A stretch of 64,000 bases of DNA. Origin: Halobacteriovoraceae bacterium (GTDB lineage: Bacteria > Bdellovibrionota > Bacteriovoracia > Bacteriovoracales > Bacteriovoracaceae). A program made the translations under genes and the position numbers. The DNA lies in assembly GCA_020635115.1 (NCBI GenBank), contig JACKAK010000002.1:1-64000 (forward strand), in the 5' to 3' direction. Below, piece after piece: positions 24,192 through 32,140 of the stretch. The first letter of the stretch is position 1, and each line of letters opens with the position of its first letter. Below the pieces are notes generated by a model that saw nothing but the letters and a program-made list of their open reading frames with translations, was not told the origin of the DNA and did no database searches.

Positions 24192-26015
24192 ATGTCTAAA
24201 AATAAAAAAACTTTACCAAAACTTTTTAAATATAGAGTCTCAAAAAATCCTAAACTTAAGGCCATTGGCCAAGTAAAAAAAGGTTCTGTCTCTTATATCT
24301 CATACGAAGAATACTCAACTACGATTGAGCAACTTTCATTGTCACTTATCAAACACGATATGATGAAAGGCTCAAAAGTATCTATACTTTCTCTCACCAG
24401 AAAAGAATGGAATTATTTTGACTTGGCCATTATGCTGGCCGGAGGAATAACTATTCCGATTTACCCCAGTTACTTGCCTTCTGAAATCGAATATATTTTT
24501 AAACATTCTGAAAGTGAGATTTTAATTATTGAGGATAAATCTCAACTCTCAAAAATTATTCAAGTACAAAAAAATCTTCCTAATCTCAGAGTGATAGTAT
24601 CAATTGAACGAATTAACGAAAACGAAAGAAATGGATTAAATGCAAATATTTCTTTTTATAATTACAAAGAATTCCTTCAACTTGGAAAACAGGAAAAAGA
24701 ATTATATCCAGAAAGATTTCAAAACTATATGGATGATGTTGTTGGAGAAGATATAGCTTCAATAATTTATACGTCAGGGACAACAGGAGAGCCAAAAGGT
24801 GCCGTCATTACTCAACACGCTTTTTCTTCAATGCTCTACAATCTCAGAATAACCTTGAAGGGAAGTATTTCAAATGAAGATAAAAATCTTGTCTTTCTCC
24901 CACTTAGCCACGTTTTTGGACGTGTTGATTCTCTACTTTTTCTTCCACTTGGAATCATTACAACTTATGCTGAATGTATAGAAAAAATATTAGACAATCT
25001 TACGATTGTAAGGCCTACATTCATTCTGGCCGTTCCAAGAATCTTTGAAAAAGTTTATGCGAAAGTAATGGATCAGATTGAAAGCGGTTCGACTCTAAAA
25101 CAAAAAATTTTTCAAAATGCATTAAGTGTTTCAAATAATTATTTTGAAAAAATTGAAAGTGATGTTTCTCCTACTCCTCTTGAAATTGCGGCAAGAGAAG
25201 TCGCTTATAATGTAGTATTTAAAAAAATCTATAACAAATTTGGAGGAGAGATACGCTTTTTTGCTTCAGGAGGAGCACCTTTAAGTGTAGATATTATTAA
25301 ATTTTTACGAAACTGTAACCTTACCGTTCTTGAAGGATATGGGCTAACTGAAACAATTGCTCCTTGCTCTTTAAACCTTGTAGGGAAACAAATACCAGGA
25401 ACAGTAGGTGTCCCCATGGGGGATGTTCAGTTTAAATTCGCTAGCGATGGTGAAATACTCATTAAAACAGAAGCTCTCTTTAGTGGTTACTATAAAAATG
25501 AAGTTGAAACTAAAAAAGCAATAGATGAAGACGGATGGTTTCACAGTGGAGATATTGGAGAATTTACTTCTGAAGGATACTTGAAAATTACAGACCGAAA
25601 AAAAGATATCATTATTACATCTGGCGGAAAAAACGTCGCTCCTCAAAAAATTGAAAATATGATGAAGTTACAAAAATATATCTCTCACTTTATGGTAATT
25701 GGGGATAAGAGAAAATATTTAACCGGAATCGTTGGAATAGAAAAAGAAGTATTTGCTGATAGATTAGACGAGTTTGGCCTCAATCAACACTCTACCATAG
25801 AAGATTATGCCAAAAACTCTCATATTCAACAGTTAATTCAGTCGAATATTGATCTCGTTAATAGTTCACTTCCCAGTTTTGAAACAATTAAATCTTTTTA
25901 CATTGCCCCTAGCGAGTTCTCTGTCGAAGGAGGACAACTTACCCCGTCTCTTAAACTCAAGAAAAAAGTTTTACTAAAAGAGTATGAATCAGAAATTAAC
26001 GCAATGTATCCTTGA
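24192..26015 (+). CDS. Long-chain acyl-CoA synthetase (AMP-forming)
   Basis: 607-residue FadD15/ACSL-type ligase that activates fatty acids to acyl-CoA by way of acyl-AMP. Motifs: IIYTSGTTGEPKGAVIT (P-loop, A3), FLPLSHVFGR (A4), VLEGYGLTETIAPCSL (A5), GWFHSGDIGEF (A7), ITDRKKDIIITSGGKNVAPQ (A8, hinge) and a C-terminal domain with KLKKKVLLKEYE. No signal or membrane segment. It stands alone before rpoZ, which has its own promoter. Chain-length preference cannot be read from sequence. Confidence 0.92.
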   Translation: MSKNKKTLPKLFKYRVSKNPKLKAIGQVKKGSVSYISYEEYSTTIEQLSLSLIKHDMMKGSKVSILSLTRKEWNYFDLAIMLAGGITIPIYPSYLPSEIEYIFKHSESEILIIEDKSQLSKIIQVQKNLPNLRVIVSIERINENERNGLNANISFYNYKEFLQLGKQEKELYPERFQNYMDDVVGEDIASIIYTSGTTGEPKGAVITQHAFSSMLYNLRITLKGSISNEDKNLVFLPLSHVFGRVDSLLFLPLGIITTYAECIEKILDNLTIVRPTFILAVPRIFEKVYAKVMDQIESGSTLKQKIFQNALSVSNNYFEKIESDVSPTPLEIAAREVAYNVVFKKIYNKFGGEIRFFASGGAPLSVDIIKFLRNCNLTVLEGYGLTETIAPCSLNLVGKQIPGTVGVPMGDVQFKFASDGEILIKTEALFSGYYKNEVETKKAIDEDGWFHSGDIGEFTSEGYLKITDRKKDIIITSGGKNVAPQKIENMMKLQKYISHFMVIGDKRKYLTGIVGIEKEVFADRLDEFGLNQHSTIEDYAKNSHIQQLIQSNIDLVNSSLPSFETIKSFYIAPSEFSVEGGQLTPSLKLKKKVLLKEYESEINAMYP

Positions 26016-26029
26016 TTTCAAGAGATTCT

Positions 26030-26058
26030 TTGACATCTATACGCTTTTAAAATATAAG
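26030..26058 (+). promoter_or_regulatory. Sigma-70 promoter for rpoZ
   Basis: TTGACA (26030-26035), 17 bases, TATAAG (26053-26058), placed 39 bases upstream of the rpoZ ATG. It is among the best promoter matches in the window. Confidence 0.65.
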
Positions 26059-26096
26059 AGTCTCTTACCGGTATTTTGATAGAGAAGAGGTTAAAA

Positions 26097-26309
26097 ATGG
26101 CCAGAATTACAATTGAAGATTGTCTAGAAAAGGTAGAAAACAGATACGAACTCGTTCATTTAACAGTTAAAAGAGTTAAACAACTACGTGATGGATCTGA
26201 ACCTCTTGTGAGAAGTAGAAACAAGGACATTGTTACTGCTCTTCGTGAAATTGCTGCCGACAAGGTTAAACATGCTCCTGTCGATGAGTATGATTCAGAT
26301 GAATTTTAA
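26097..26309 (+). CDS. rpoZ: RNA polymerase omega subunit
   Basis: 70-residue omega subunit that helps assemble beta-prime into RNA polymerase. MARITIEDCLEKVENRYELV and NKDIVTALREIAADKV are the conserved parts. The start is the ATG at 26097 with GAGGTT upstream, not the earlier codon in frame. A strong terminator follows 30 bases after the stop. Confidence 0.95.
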   Translation: MARITIEDCLEKVENRYELVHLTVKRVKQLRDGSEPLVRSRNKDIVTALREIAADKVKHAPVDEYDSDEF

Positions 26310-26335
26310 TTAAAATCATTAAAAAAATTTAAAAT

Positions 26336-26365
26336 AAAAAGAGCTCCGATTGGAGCTCTTTTTTT
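26336..26365. terminator. Bidirectional terminator between rpoZ and lon
   Basis: GAGCTCC-GATT-GGAGCTC (26341-26358) is flanked by A5 on the left and T7 on the right, so it works in both directions. The stop codon of lon (26364-26366) overlaps the T-run. Confidence 0.9.
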
Positions 26366-28844
26366 ATTTTCTACTACGTGGAAAAGCAACTTTAAAAACA
26401 TCCTGTAGTGTTTCCACAGGATAGAATTTAAGACCTTTTCGATGGCGTTCTGGGACTTCCTTCAAGTCTTTTTCGTTCTGTTTTGGTAGAATTATATCTT
26501 TAATTCCACTTCTTTTTGCAGCTAGAACTTTTTCTTTAATTCCACCTACAGGTAAAACCTTACCTGACAAATTCAACTCCCCTGTCATGGCCAGACCCGT
26601 TTTAACTTTTTTATTCGTGGCCAAGGAATACAATGCTGTGGCCATCGTTATGCCTGCCGATGGCCCATCTTTTGGGGTTGCCCCGGCCGGTAAGTGCAAG
26701 TGAATATCATGTTCGGCCAAAAAATCTTCCGAATTTTGGTCTTCATTTTCTTTTGTACCTTTCGTTTTCTTTTTAGCTGGCAGACCATCTAATTCATGTT
26801 GAAGAATACTTTTTACATAAGTATAAGCAATATTTGCTGACTCGCTCATGACATCACCGAGTTGTCCTGTAAGTTTGAGTCCGCCTTTACCTTCCAAAGC
26901 AAGAGTTTCAATAAAAAGAATATCCCCACCAAAAGCTGTCCAGGCCAAACCTGTAACGACTCCCGGATCCATAAGTTTTTTTGCCATTTCAGTTTGAAAG
27001 GAAGGAGTTCCTAAGAGGGATTCCAAATTCTTTTCTGTTGGGACAAATGACTTTCTAGAACGTGGAGATTGAACTTTGAAAAAAGCAGCTTTTCTACATA
27101 GTTTTGCTATCATTTGTTCCATGACCCGAACACCTGGTTCTCTTGCATAATCATGAATGACTTTTTTAATGATAGGAATAGACAGTGTTATATCCGATTT
27201 TTCTAAACCATGTTTTTTAATTTGTTTTGGAAGAACCCATTTTTGTGCAATTGAAACCTTTTCTTCTAAGGTATATCCACTGAGTTCAATAATCTCCATT
27301 CTATCTAATAAAGGTTCAGGAACTTCAGCGAGATAATTTGCTGTTGCAATAAAAAGAACTTTTGATAAATCAAATGAAATATCTAAATAATGATCTATAA
27401 AATCTTTATTCTGTTCAGGATCTAAAACCTCTAACAATGCTGAAGCAGGATCACCTTGATAAGATTGTCCAAGCTTATCTATTTCATCAAGCATAATCAC
27501 AGGATTGTTTACACCTACTCTTTTAAGGGCCTGAATAATTCTCCCTGGCATTGCTCCAACATATGTTCGTCGATGGCCCTTTATCTCGGCCTCATCTCTC
27601 ATGCCTCCAAGCGAAAATCTATAGAATTCACGCCCAAGAGATTTCGCAATACTTTTACCAAGTGAAGTTTTACCTACTCCAGGAGGGCCAGATAAACATA
27701 AAATTGTTCCATCATATCCAGGTTTTAATTTCCTAACGGCCAAAAACTCTAAAATTCTTTCCTTGGCCTTTTCTAGTCCATAATGATCTTTTTCAAGAAT
27801 TCTTTGTGCTTTTTTTATATCAATATCTTCAATTGAAGATTTACTCCAAGGTAATTCCAACATCCAATTTAAATAAGTCCGAGTAAGATTATATTCAGGA
27901 GAACTCTCAGGAATGACTTCCAATCTTTCTACTTCTTCTATGGCCGTTTTGTAGGCCTGCTCAGGAAGGCCGGCCTCTTCTAATCCTTCTTTGATCTTCT
28001 TAACATCTCTGGACTTATCGTCTTCATCCATTCCAAGTTCAGAACGAATAACTTTTAGTTGCTCTCTTAAAAAATACTCTCTTTGGTATTTATTAACTTT
28101 ATCATTCACTTCATCTGATATTTTTTTCTGTATATCCGCAACATCTTTTTCTCGCTTTAGATAGACAAGTAGTTTTGCAAACCTTTTCTTCACAAGTAGC
28201 GTTTCTAAAAAATCTTGGGCCTCAGGAATATCTAGAGAGATAGCAAAGGCCACTAAATCTGCAAGCGAGCCAGGTGAAGGAGAATTCAACATTGCTAATC
28301 TCATTTCTTCATTAAAATAAGGATTAATTTCTGAAAGTTTTTTAACCTGATTAATAACAGAACGAGTATAGGCATCTAATTCTTCATCGGCCTCGAGGAT
28401 GTCATCAAAAACATCAATTTTTGCCATTACAAGAGGGTCTTCTTGCAAGAATTCACTGGCCCTATATCTTTTGATACCGTGAACGAGTACATTTACAGAA
28501 CCGTCTGGTAGTTTAAGTTTTTTTACAACTTTACAAAGCACACCTACTTTATAAATATCAGATGATTTGACCTCAATATCATCTGAAAAATCATCTTCAT
28601 CTCCAACCTTTTTTGATTTTTCTTCTCTGTACTTCACTAAATTAAGCGCAACGTATCCAGATTTCAAAATATGCTTGTCCAATTCTGGAGTAAACTTATC
28701 CTCGGAAAGAATGATTGGTGCAATCATCCCTGGAAAGATTGGGCTATTCATAATTGGAATTATAACAACTGAATCAGGATAATTTTTTTCTTCTACGTTT
28801 GAATCTTGTATGTGAACTGGATATTCATTTTCGATATCTGTCAT
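26364..28844 (-). CDS. lon: ATP-dependent protease La (Lon)
   Basis: Cytoplasmic AAA+ serine protease that degrades misfolded and regulatory proteins. Seen in order: N-terminal LAN domain (VVIIPIMNSPIFPGMIAP), coiled-coil, Walker A GPPGVGKTSLGKS, Walker B VIMLDEIDKLG, sensor segments, and the protease domain with catalytic Ser in PKDGPSAGITMA and Lys in KEKVLAAKRSGI. About 826 residues from the ATG at 28844, preceded by GGGGGC; the frame extends ten codons further. An inverted repeat ATCTG-N7-CAGAT (28895-28911) lies in the upstream gap. A single-gene unit. Confidence 0.97.
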   Translation of the reverse strand: MTDIENEYPVHIQDSNVEEKNYPDSVVIIPIMNSPIFPGMIAPIILSEDKFTPELDKHILKSGYVALNLVKYREEKSKKVGDEDDFSDDIEVKSSDIYKVGVLCKVVKKLKLPDGSVNVLVHGIKRYRASEFLQEDPLVMAKIDVFDDILEADEELDAYTRSVINQVKKLSEINPYFNEEMRLAMLNSPSPGSLADLVAFAISLDIPEAQDFLETLLVKKRFAKLLVYLKREKDVADIQKKISDEVNDKVNKYQREYFLREQLKVIRSELGMDEDDKSRDVKKIKEGLEEAGLPEQAYKTAIEEVERLEVIPESSPEYNLTRTYLNWMLELPWSKSSIEDIDIKKAQRILEKDHYGLEKAKERILEFLAVRKLKPGYDGTILCLSGPPGVGKTSLGKSIAKSLGREFYRFSLGGMRDEAEIKGHRRTYVGAMPGRIIQALKRVGVNNPVIMLDEIDKLGQSYQGDPASALLEVLDPEQNKDFIDHYLDISFDLSKVLFIATANYLAEVPEPLLDRMEIIELSGYTLEEKVSIAQKWVLPKQIKKHGLEKSDITLSIPIIKKVIHDYAREPGVRVMEQMIAKLCRKAAFFKVQSPRSRKSFVPTEKNLESLLGTPSFQTEMAKKLMDPGVVTGLAWTAFGGDILFIETLALEGKGGLKLTGQLGDVMSESANIAYTYVKSILQHELDGLPAKKKTKGTKENEDQNSEDFLAEHDIHLHLPAGATPKDGPSAGITMATALYSLATNKKVKTGLAMTGELNLSGKVLPVGGIKEKVLAAKRSGIKDIILPKQNEKDLKEVPERHRKGLKFYPVETLQDVFKVAFPRSRK

Positions 28845-28942
28845 ATTACAAATGCCCCCTATATAAAAATTCAAGAACCCCCTAAAGAAGGATCATCTGA
28901 CTATACCAGATAATCTACTAAAAGGGTGAATTATAATAATTC

Positions 28943-29413
28943 TTAAAGGGCCATAAAATCAAAAACTAATTTACTTGGGAGACGGAAGACTTCAGTTTTC
29001 ACTTTTTTACTTAGAACAATTTCAACTGATACAGTGTCTTTTGACACAGGGAAAAAATCAACAGATTTTACAAATTCTTTTTTACCAAAAGCATTAATTC
29101 CTGATTTAACTTCTGTATACATCATGTCAAAAGTAATTTTGTGTCCATCAGAATCGATATGTCCGTAAATATTAGGTATTTCTTGTGTGGCAAAGTCAAA
29201 AACGATTCTCTCGTATCCTCTTTTTGCTGTAAAATTTTGTCTGATTTTTTTGAGTGTTGTTTTTTGTTTCTTGGCCCTATGATGAAAGATTCCTTCATTC
29301 ACATAGACAGAAGTTTTTTTATCTTCGATATTTCTAATTTTAATATTATTTAAATTCTGAGAATAGGCATTAACAGAAATAATAAACATTAAGCTAATGA
29401 TCATTTTGAGCAT
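28943..29413 (-). CDS. Exported AMIN-like protein
   Basis: About 156 residues. Signal peptide (LKMIISLMFIISVNAYSQ), then a basic region, then two beta-rich segments: YERIVFDFATQEIPNIYGHI with KITFDMMY, and SVEIVLSKKVKTEVFRLPSKLVFDF. These resemble the strands of AMIN domains, which anchor periplasmic proteins to peptidoglycan or the secretin. The ATG at 29413 has GAGGGG upstream and is preferred over that at 29428. A monocistronic gene between lon and the matrixin pair. Confidence 0.6.
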   Translation of the reverse strand: MLKMIISLMFIISVNAYSQNLNNIKIRNIEDKKTSVYVNEGIFHHRAKKQKTTLKKIRQNFTAKRGYERIVFDFATQEIPNIYGHIDSDGHKITFDMMYTEVKSGINAFGKKEFVKSVDFFPVSKDTVSVEIVLSKKVKTEVFRLPSKLVFDFMAL

Positions 29414-29478
29414 AAAAAAACCCCTCATTAATTTTGTTTATTATACATTATAGAGAACTCAACAGACAAGTCACTGTC

Positions 29479-31299
29479 TTATAATATGTTTTTTCTAGAG
29501 AATGACGTCTTCATTCGTAAAATCCAAGTCGTCATGAAAAAGCCAAGTATTAGAGCAAAAGGTGCATTTCCAGGGCCTTTAGGCCCTGAGTCGTTATTTA
29601 CATCGTAGACCATACCACAACCACCACTTGATTGCCTTTTTACAACTGCAGTCGTTGTCTCTCCTCCCGATTCAATCCAAGGTGCAACACTTACACTTTT
29701 ATTGGCCTCAATACAGGAATTATTGTTTGGATTTGCCCCTAAATATTCCTTCATTCCGTAGGGTTCATAAGTCCCATCAGTATTTCTCTCAAGTGTTAGA
29801 ATTAACAGATAAAAATCATTGGGATGAATTGGACTTGGCCTATAATTATTATTTGATTCAAAGCGAAGTCCAGGAAAAAATAAATCACTTATGTCTACAC
29901 CTGATGGTAAACTGTTTACATAGTCGATAAGAGAATCTTTATGGATTTCAATATTAAAGTAGTTACTTCCTGAATACCCTGAATTCAGGCCAATGAAATA
30001 TTCATTCTCATAGGTATATAAATTTAATGATCCCCTTGATTCGAATGAGGGAGTCGAGGAATTTATATGCGAGTATTTCACTGTTCCATTATTAACTTGA
30101 ATATTTGCTTTTGCTAATGAGTAAAGAGATTGTGAAATTAATTTAATTTTCATTCTGACATTTGTAGGTATATTAATATTCGAAAGGTCAATTGTGTAAT
30201 CATTTGTTGTGTTACTTATAGATGAATCAAAAAAGCCAACAATTGTCTCTCCAGAAGTAATCGCAGTATTAGAATTATCAATAGTTGAAGAAGAGCTGAC
30301 CTCTGCATTCAAAGCACACCTGATAGTAATATCTCCTAGTGAAACATTCTGTGAACCAGTTGTTAATTTAACCCCCCGGGGATGTCCTTGATTATTTGAG
30401 GATGTACATTGTTCATAGAAACTTCCGACATAGTTGGGATTGATCCCAACTCCACAGAAATCTGACCTGGCCGTAGAATAGTATGGTTCAATTGCACCAT
30501 AAACATTCACCGGTGAAATATAAAGAAAATAATTATCATTCAAGGGAAGTCCGTGTATGCGATACGATCCATCTGGTTCAGTCAGTGCAGAGGCAACAAC
30601 TTTTCCATTTTTATTTGAGATGGCCTCTATTTGTACTCCAAAAATTCCTACTTTGGAAGAATTCGAACCTCCAACAATTCTCCCACCAATACTTCCGTAA
30701 GATTGCGTACCTCCACCATATAAAAAATGAACCGCAGCTTTATCATCATCATGTAAGATATGTTGTCCATTAAAAACCGAATAATACATTGTTGCTCTAT
30801 GAGTTTGACTGTGTGCTAATCCAAGAAAATGTCCCATCTCATGGGTGATAACATCTCCAAGATAATTATTTCCCATAGGCACCGTTGAAAATGTTTGTGA
30901 ATCATTCACCACAATATCAGCTTCTTGAATAATATCGTTCGAATATTTCACAATGGTCACCGCCAATACAACTCCGCCAACTCCCCCCCCAAAAAGTGAC
31001 TGATTACTTGAAAAATATAAATCATTCACTCCATTCTGATCATTCACACTACTTGAACCAATCAAACCAATGTTAACATTTGATTGTGGATTCCACTGAT
31101 CTCTAGCATCTTGAGCAATACTAAAAACAGAGCTATTCATATTTACATTTACACTTGAACCTTGAGACACATATATAGACAGATTTGAAGTAGAACCACT
31201 CCATTTAAGATCCTCACCTTTTGGCCTTGTAATTACATAGGCCTGCAATTGCGAAATCAACCCAAATAACAAAATTAATTTTATCAGCTTGAATTTCAA
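29479..31299 (-). CDS. Matrixin-type (M10-like) metalloprotease with C-terminal membrane tail
   Basis: 606 residues. Signal peptide, then a metzincin catalytic domain: zinc site THEMGHFLGLAHS with His153 and Glu154, and the Met-turn ATMYYS. A beta-sandwich/carboxypeptidase-regulatory-like region follows (YGSIGGRIVG... DGSYRIHGLPLNDNYFLYI). The C-terminus has SGGCGM, a short linker, a hydrophobic segment (PFALILGFFMTTWIL) and a basic tail RMKTSFSRK, i.e. the layout of C-terminal sorting signals (Cys-containing MYXO-CTERM/GlyGly-CTERM type). The TTG start at 31299 follows AGAGG. It sits 9 bases after the partner gene and is coexpressed. A secreted surface protease is likely; the substrate is unknown. 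Confidence 0.85.
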   Translation of the reverse strand: MKFKLIKLILLFGLISQLQAYVITRPKGEDLKWSGSTSNLSIYVSQGSSVNVNMNSSVFSIAQDARDQWNPQSNVNIGLIGSSSVNDQNGVNDLYFSSNQSLFGGGVGGVVLAVTIVKYSNDIIQEADIVVNDSQTFSTVPMGNNYLGDVITHEMGHFLGLAHSQTHRATMYYSVFNGQHILHDDDKAAVHFLYGGGTQSYGSIGGRIVGGSNSSKVGIFGVQIEAISNKNGKVVASALTEPDGSYRIHGLPLNDNYFLYISPVNVYGAIEPYYSTARSDFCGVGINPNYVGSFYEQCTSSNNQGHPRGVKLTTGSQNVSLGDITIRCALNAEVSSSSTIDNSNTAITSGETIVGFFDSSISNTTNDYTIDLSNINIPTNVRMKIKLISQSLYSLAKANIQVNNGTVKYSHINSSTPSFESRGSLNLYTYENEYFIGLNSGYSGSNYFNIEIHKDSLIDYVNSLPSGVDISDLFFPGLRFESNNNYRPSPIHPNDFYLLILTLERNTDGTYEPYGMKEYLGANPNNNSCIEANKSVSVAPWIESGGETTTAVVKRQSSGGCGMVYDVNNDSGPKGPGNAPFALILGFFMTTWILRMKTSFSRKNIL

Positions 31300-31308
31300 A
31301 CAAACCTC

Positions 31309-32040
31309 TTAATCATCTTTTTGCCTGGTGAACAAGATAAATATTGCCCCTAAAACAGCCAGGATCAGAGTTAACCAAAAAAAATTAAATCGACCGTGCC
31401 CTCTTTCTTCACTTGTATCTTCTAGTGATGCAGGATTTCTTTGTGAACTATCTTCTGTTGTTTTTGCTAAAGGCACATTTTTTTCTATTGGTTTTTTATA
31501 AACAAAACGTCTATCCTTCACACTCTTCAATGCTTCTCCAAATCGAGACTCTAGTTCCTTGTTGAAATCCTCTAGAGACATTTTGCCAAAACTTGGATGA
31601 TCTCCAAAAACAGTAGATTTAACAAACTCCTTGTTTCCTTCCATAACAATTTTGTATTTTCCCATTCCAAGATTGTGCAAAACATGTCCATCACTCGTTT
31701 TCGTAAGTAACAAAATAACCTCTTCATCTTGTTTGAATTGTGGGCCTCCAGGAATATGGTGTTTAACACCACCCCATTCACCTCCAGGATGAATAACCTT
31801 AAATGCATCCGTATTTAATAATTCACTACTTCCAAGTCCAGATGAAGATACAACCTTAAAGCTTGACTCTGTGAGAATAAGTCCATCTGATGATTTTTTA
31901 AATTCACGTCCTTGATAACTCGCCCTAATGACGGCGTCTGAACTTTGAATCTGTGAGTCAATTGAAGTTGGTACATATTGAACCGCTAGTACACTTCCAA
32001 CTGTCTGAATTAACGAAATAACTAAACATCTAATGAACAA
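31309..32040 (-). CDS. Exported membrane-anchored partner of the matrixin protease
   Basis: 243 residues, no known family. N-terminal signal peptide, a beta-rich domain (SDAVIRASYQGREF; AFKVIHPGGEWGGVKHHIPGGPQF; EEVILLLTKTSDGHVLHNLGMGKYKIV), a charged low-complexity linker (SQRNPASLEDTSEERGHGR) and a C-terminal hydrophobic segment FFWLTLILAVLGAIFIL followed by TRQKDD. The TTG start at 32040 has GAGGTGG upstream. The gene lies 9 bases before the protease and may encode an inhibitor, chaperone or surface partner; only the pairing is visible. Confidence 0.65.
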   Translation of the reverse strand: MFIRCLVISLIQTVGSVLAVQYVPTSIDSQIQSSDAVIRASYQGREFKKSSDGLILTESSFKVVSSSGLGSSELLNTDAFKVIHPGGEWGGVKHHIPGGPQFKQDEEVILLLTKTSDGHVLHNLGMGKYKIVMEGNKEFVKSTVFGDHPSFGKMSLEDFNKELESRFGEALKSVKDRRFVYKKPIEKNVPLAKTTEDSSQRNPASLEDTSEERGHGRFNFFWLTLILAVLGAIFILFTRQKDD

Positions 32041-32140
32041 TTTCCACCTCGCAGGACCAGTTTATGGACCAATCGGTAAAAAACTTAATTTCTTGACTAA
32101 TTATATACAGTATTAGGTTTTGATTTTCTAAAAAGTGGCC

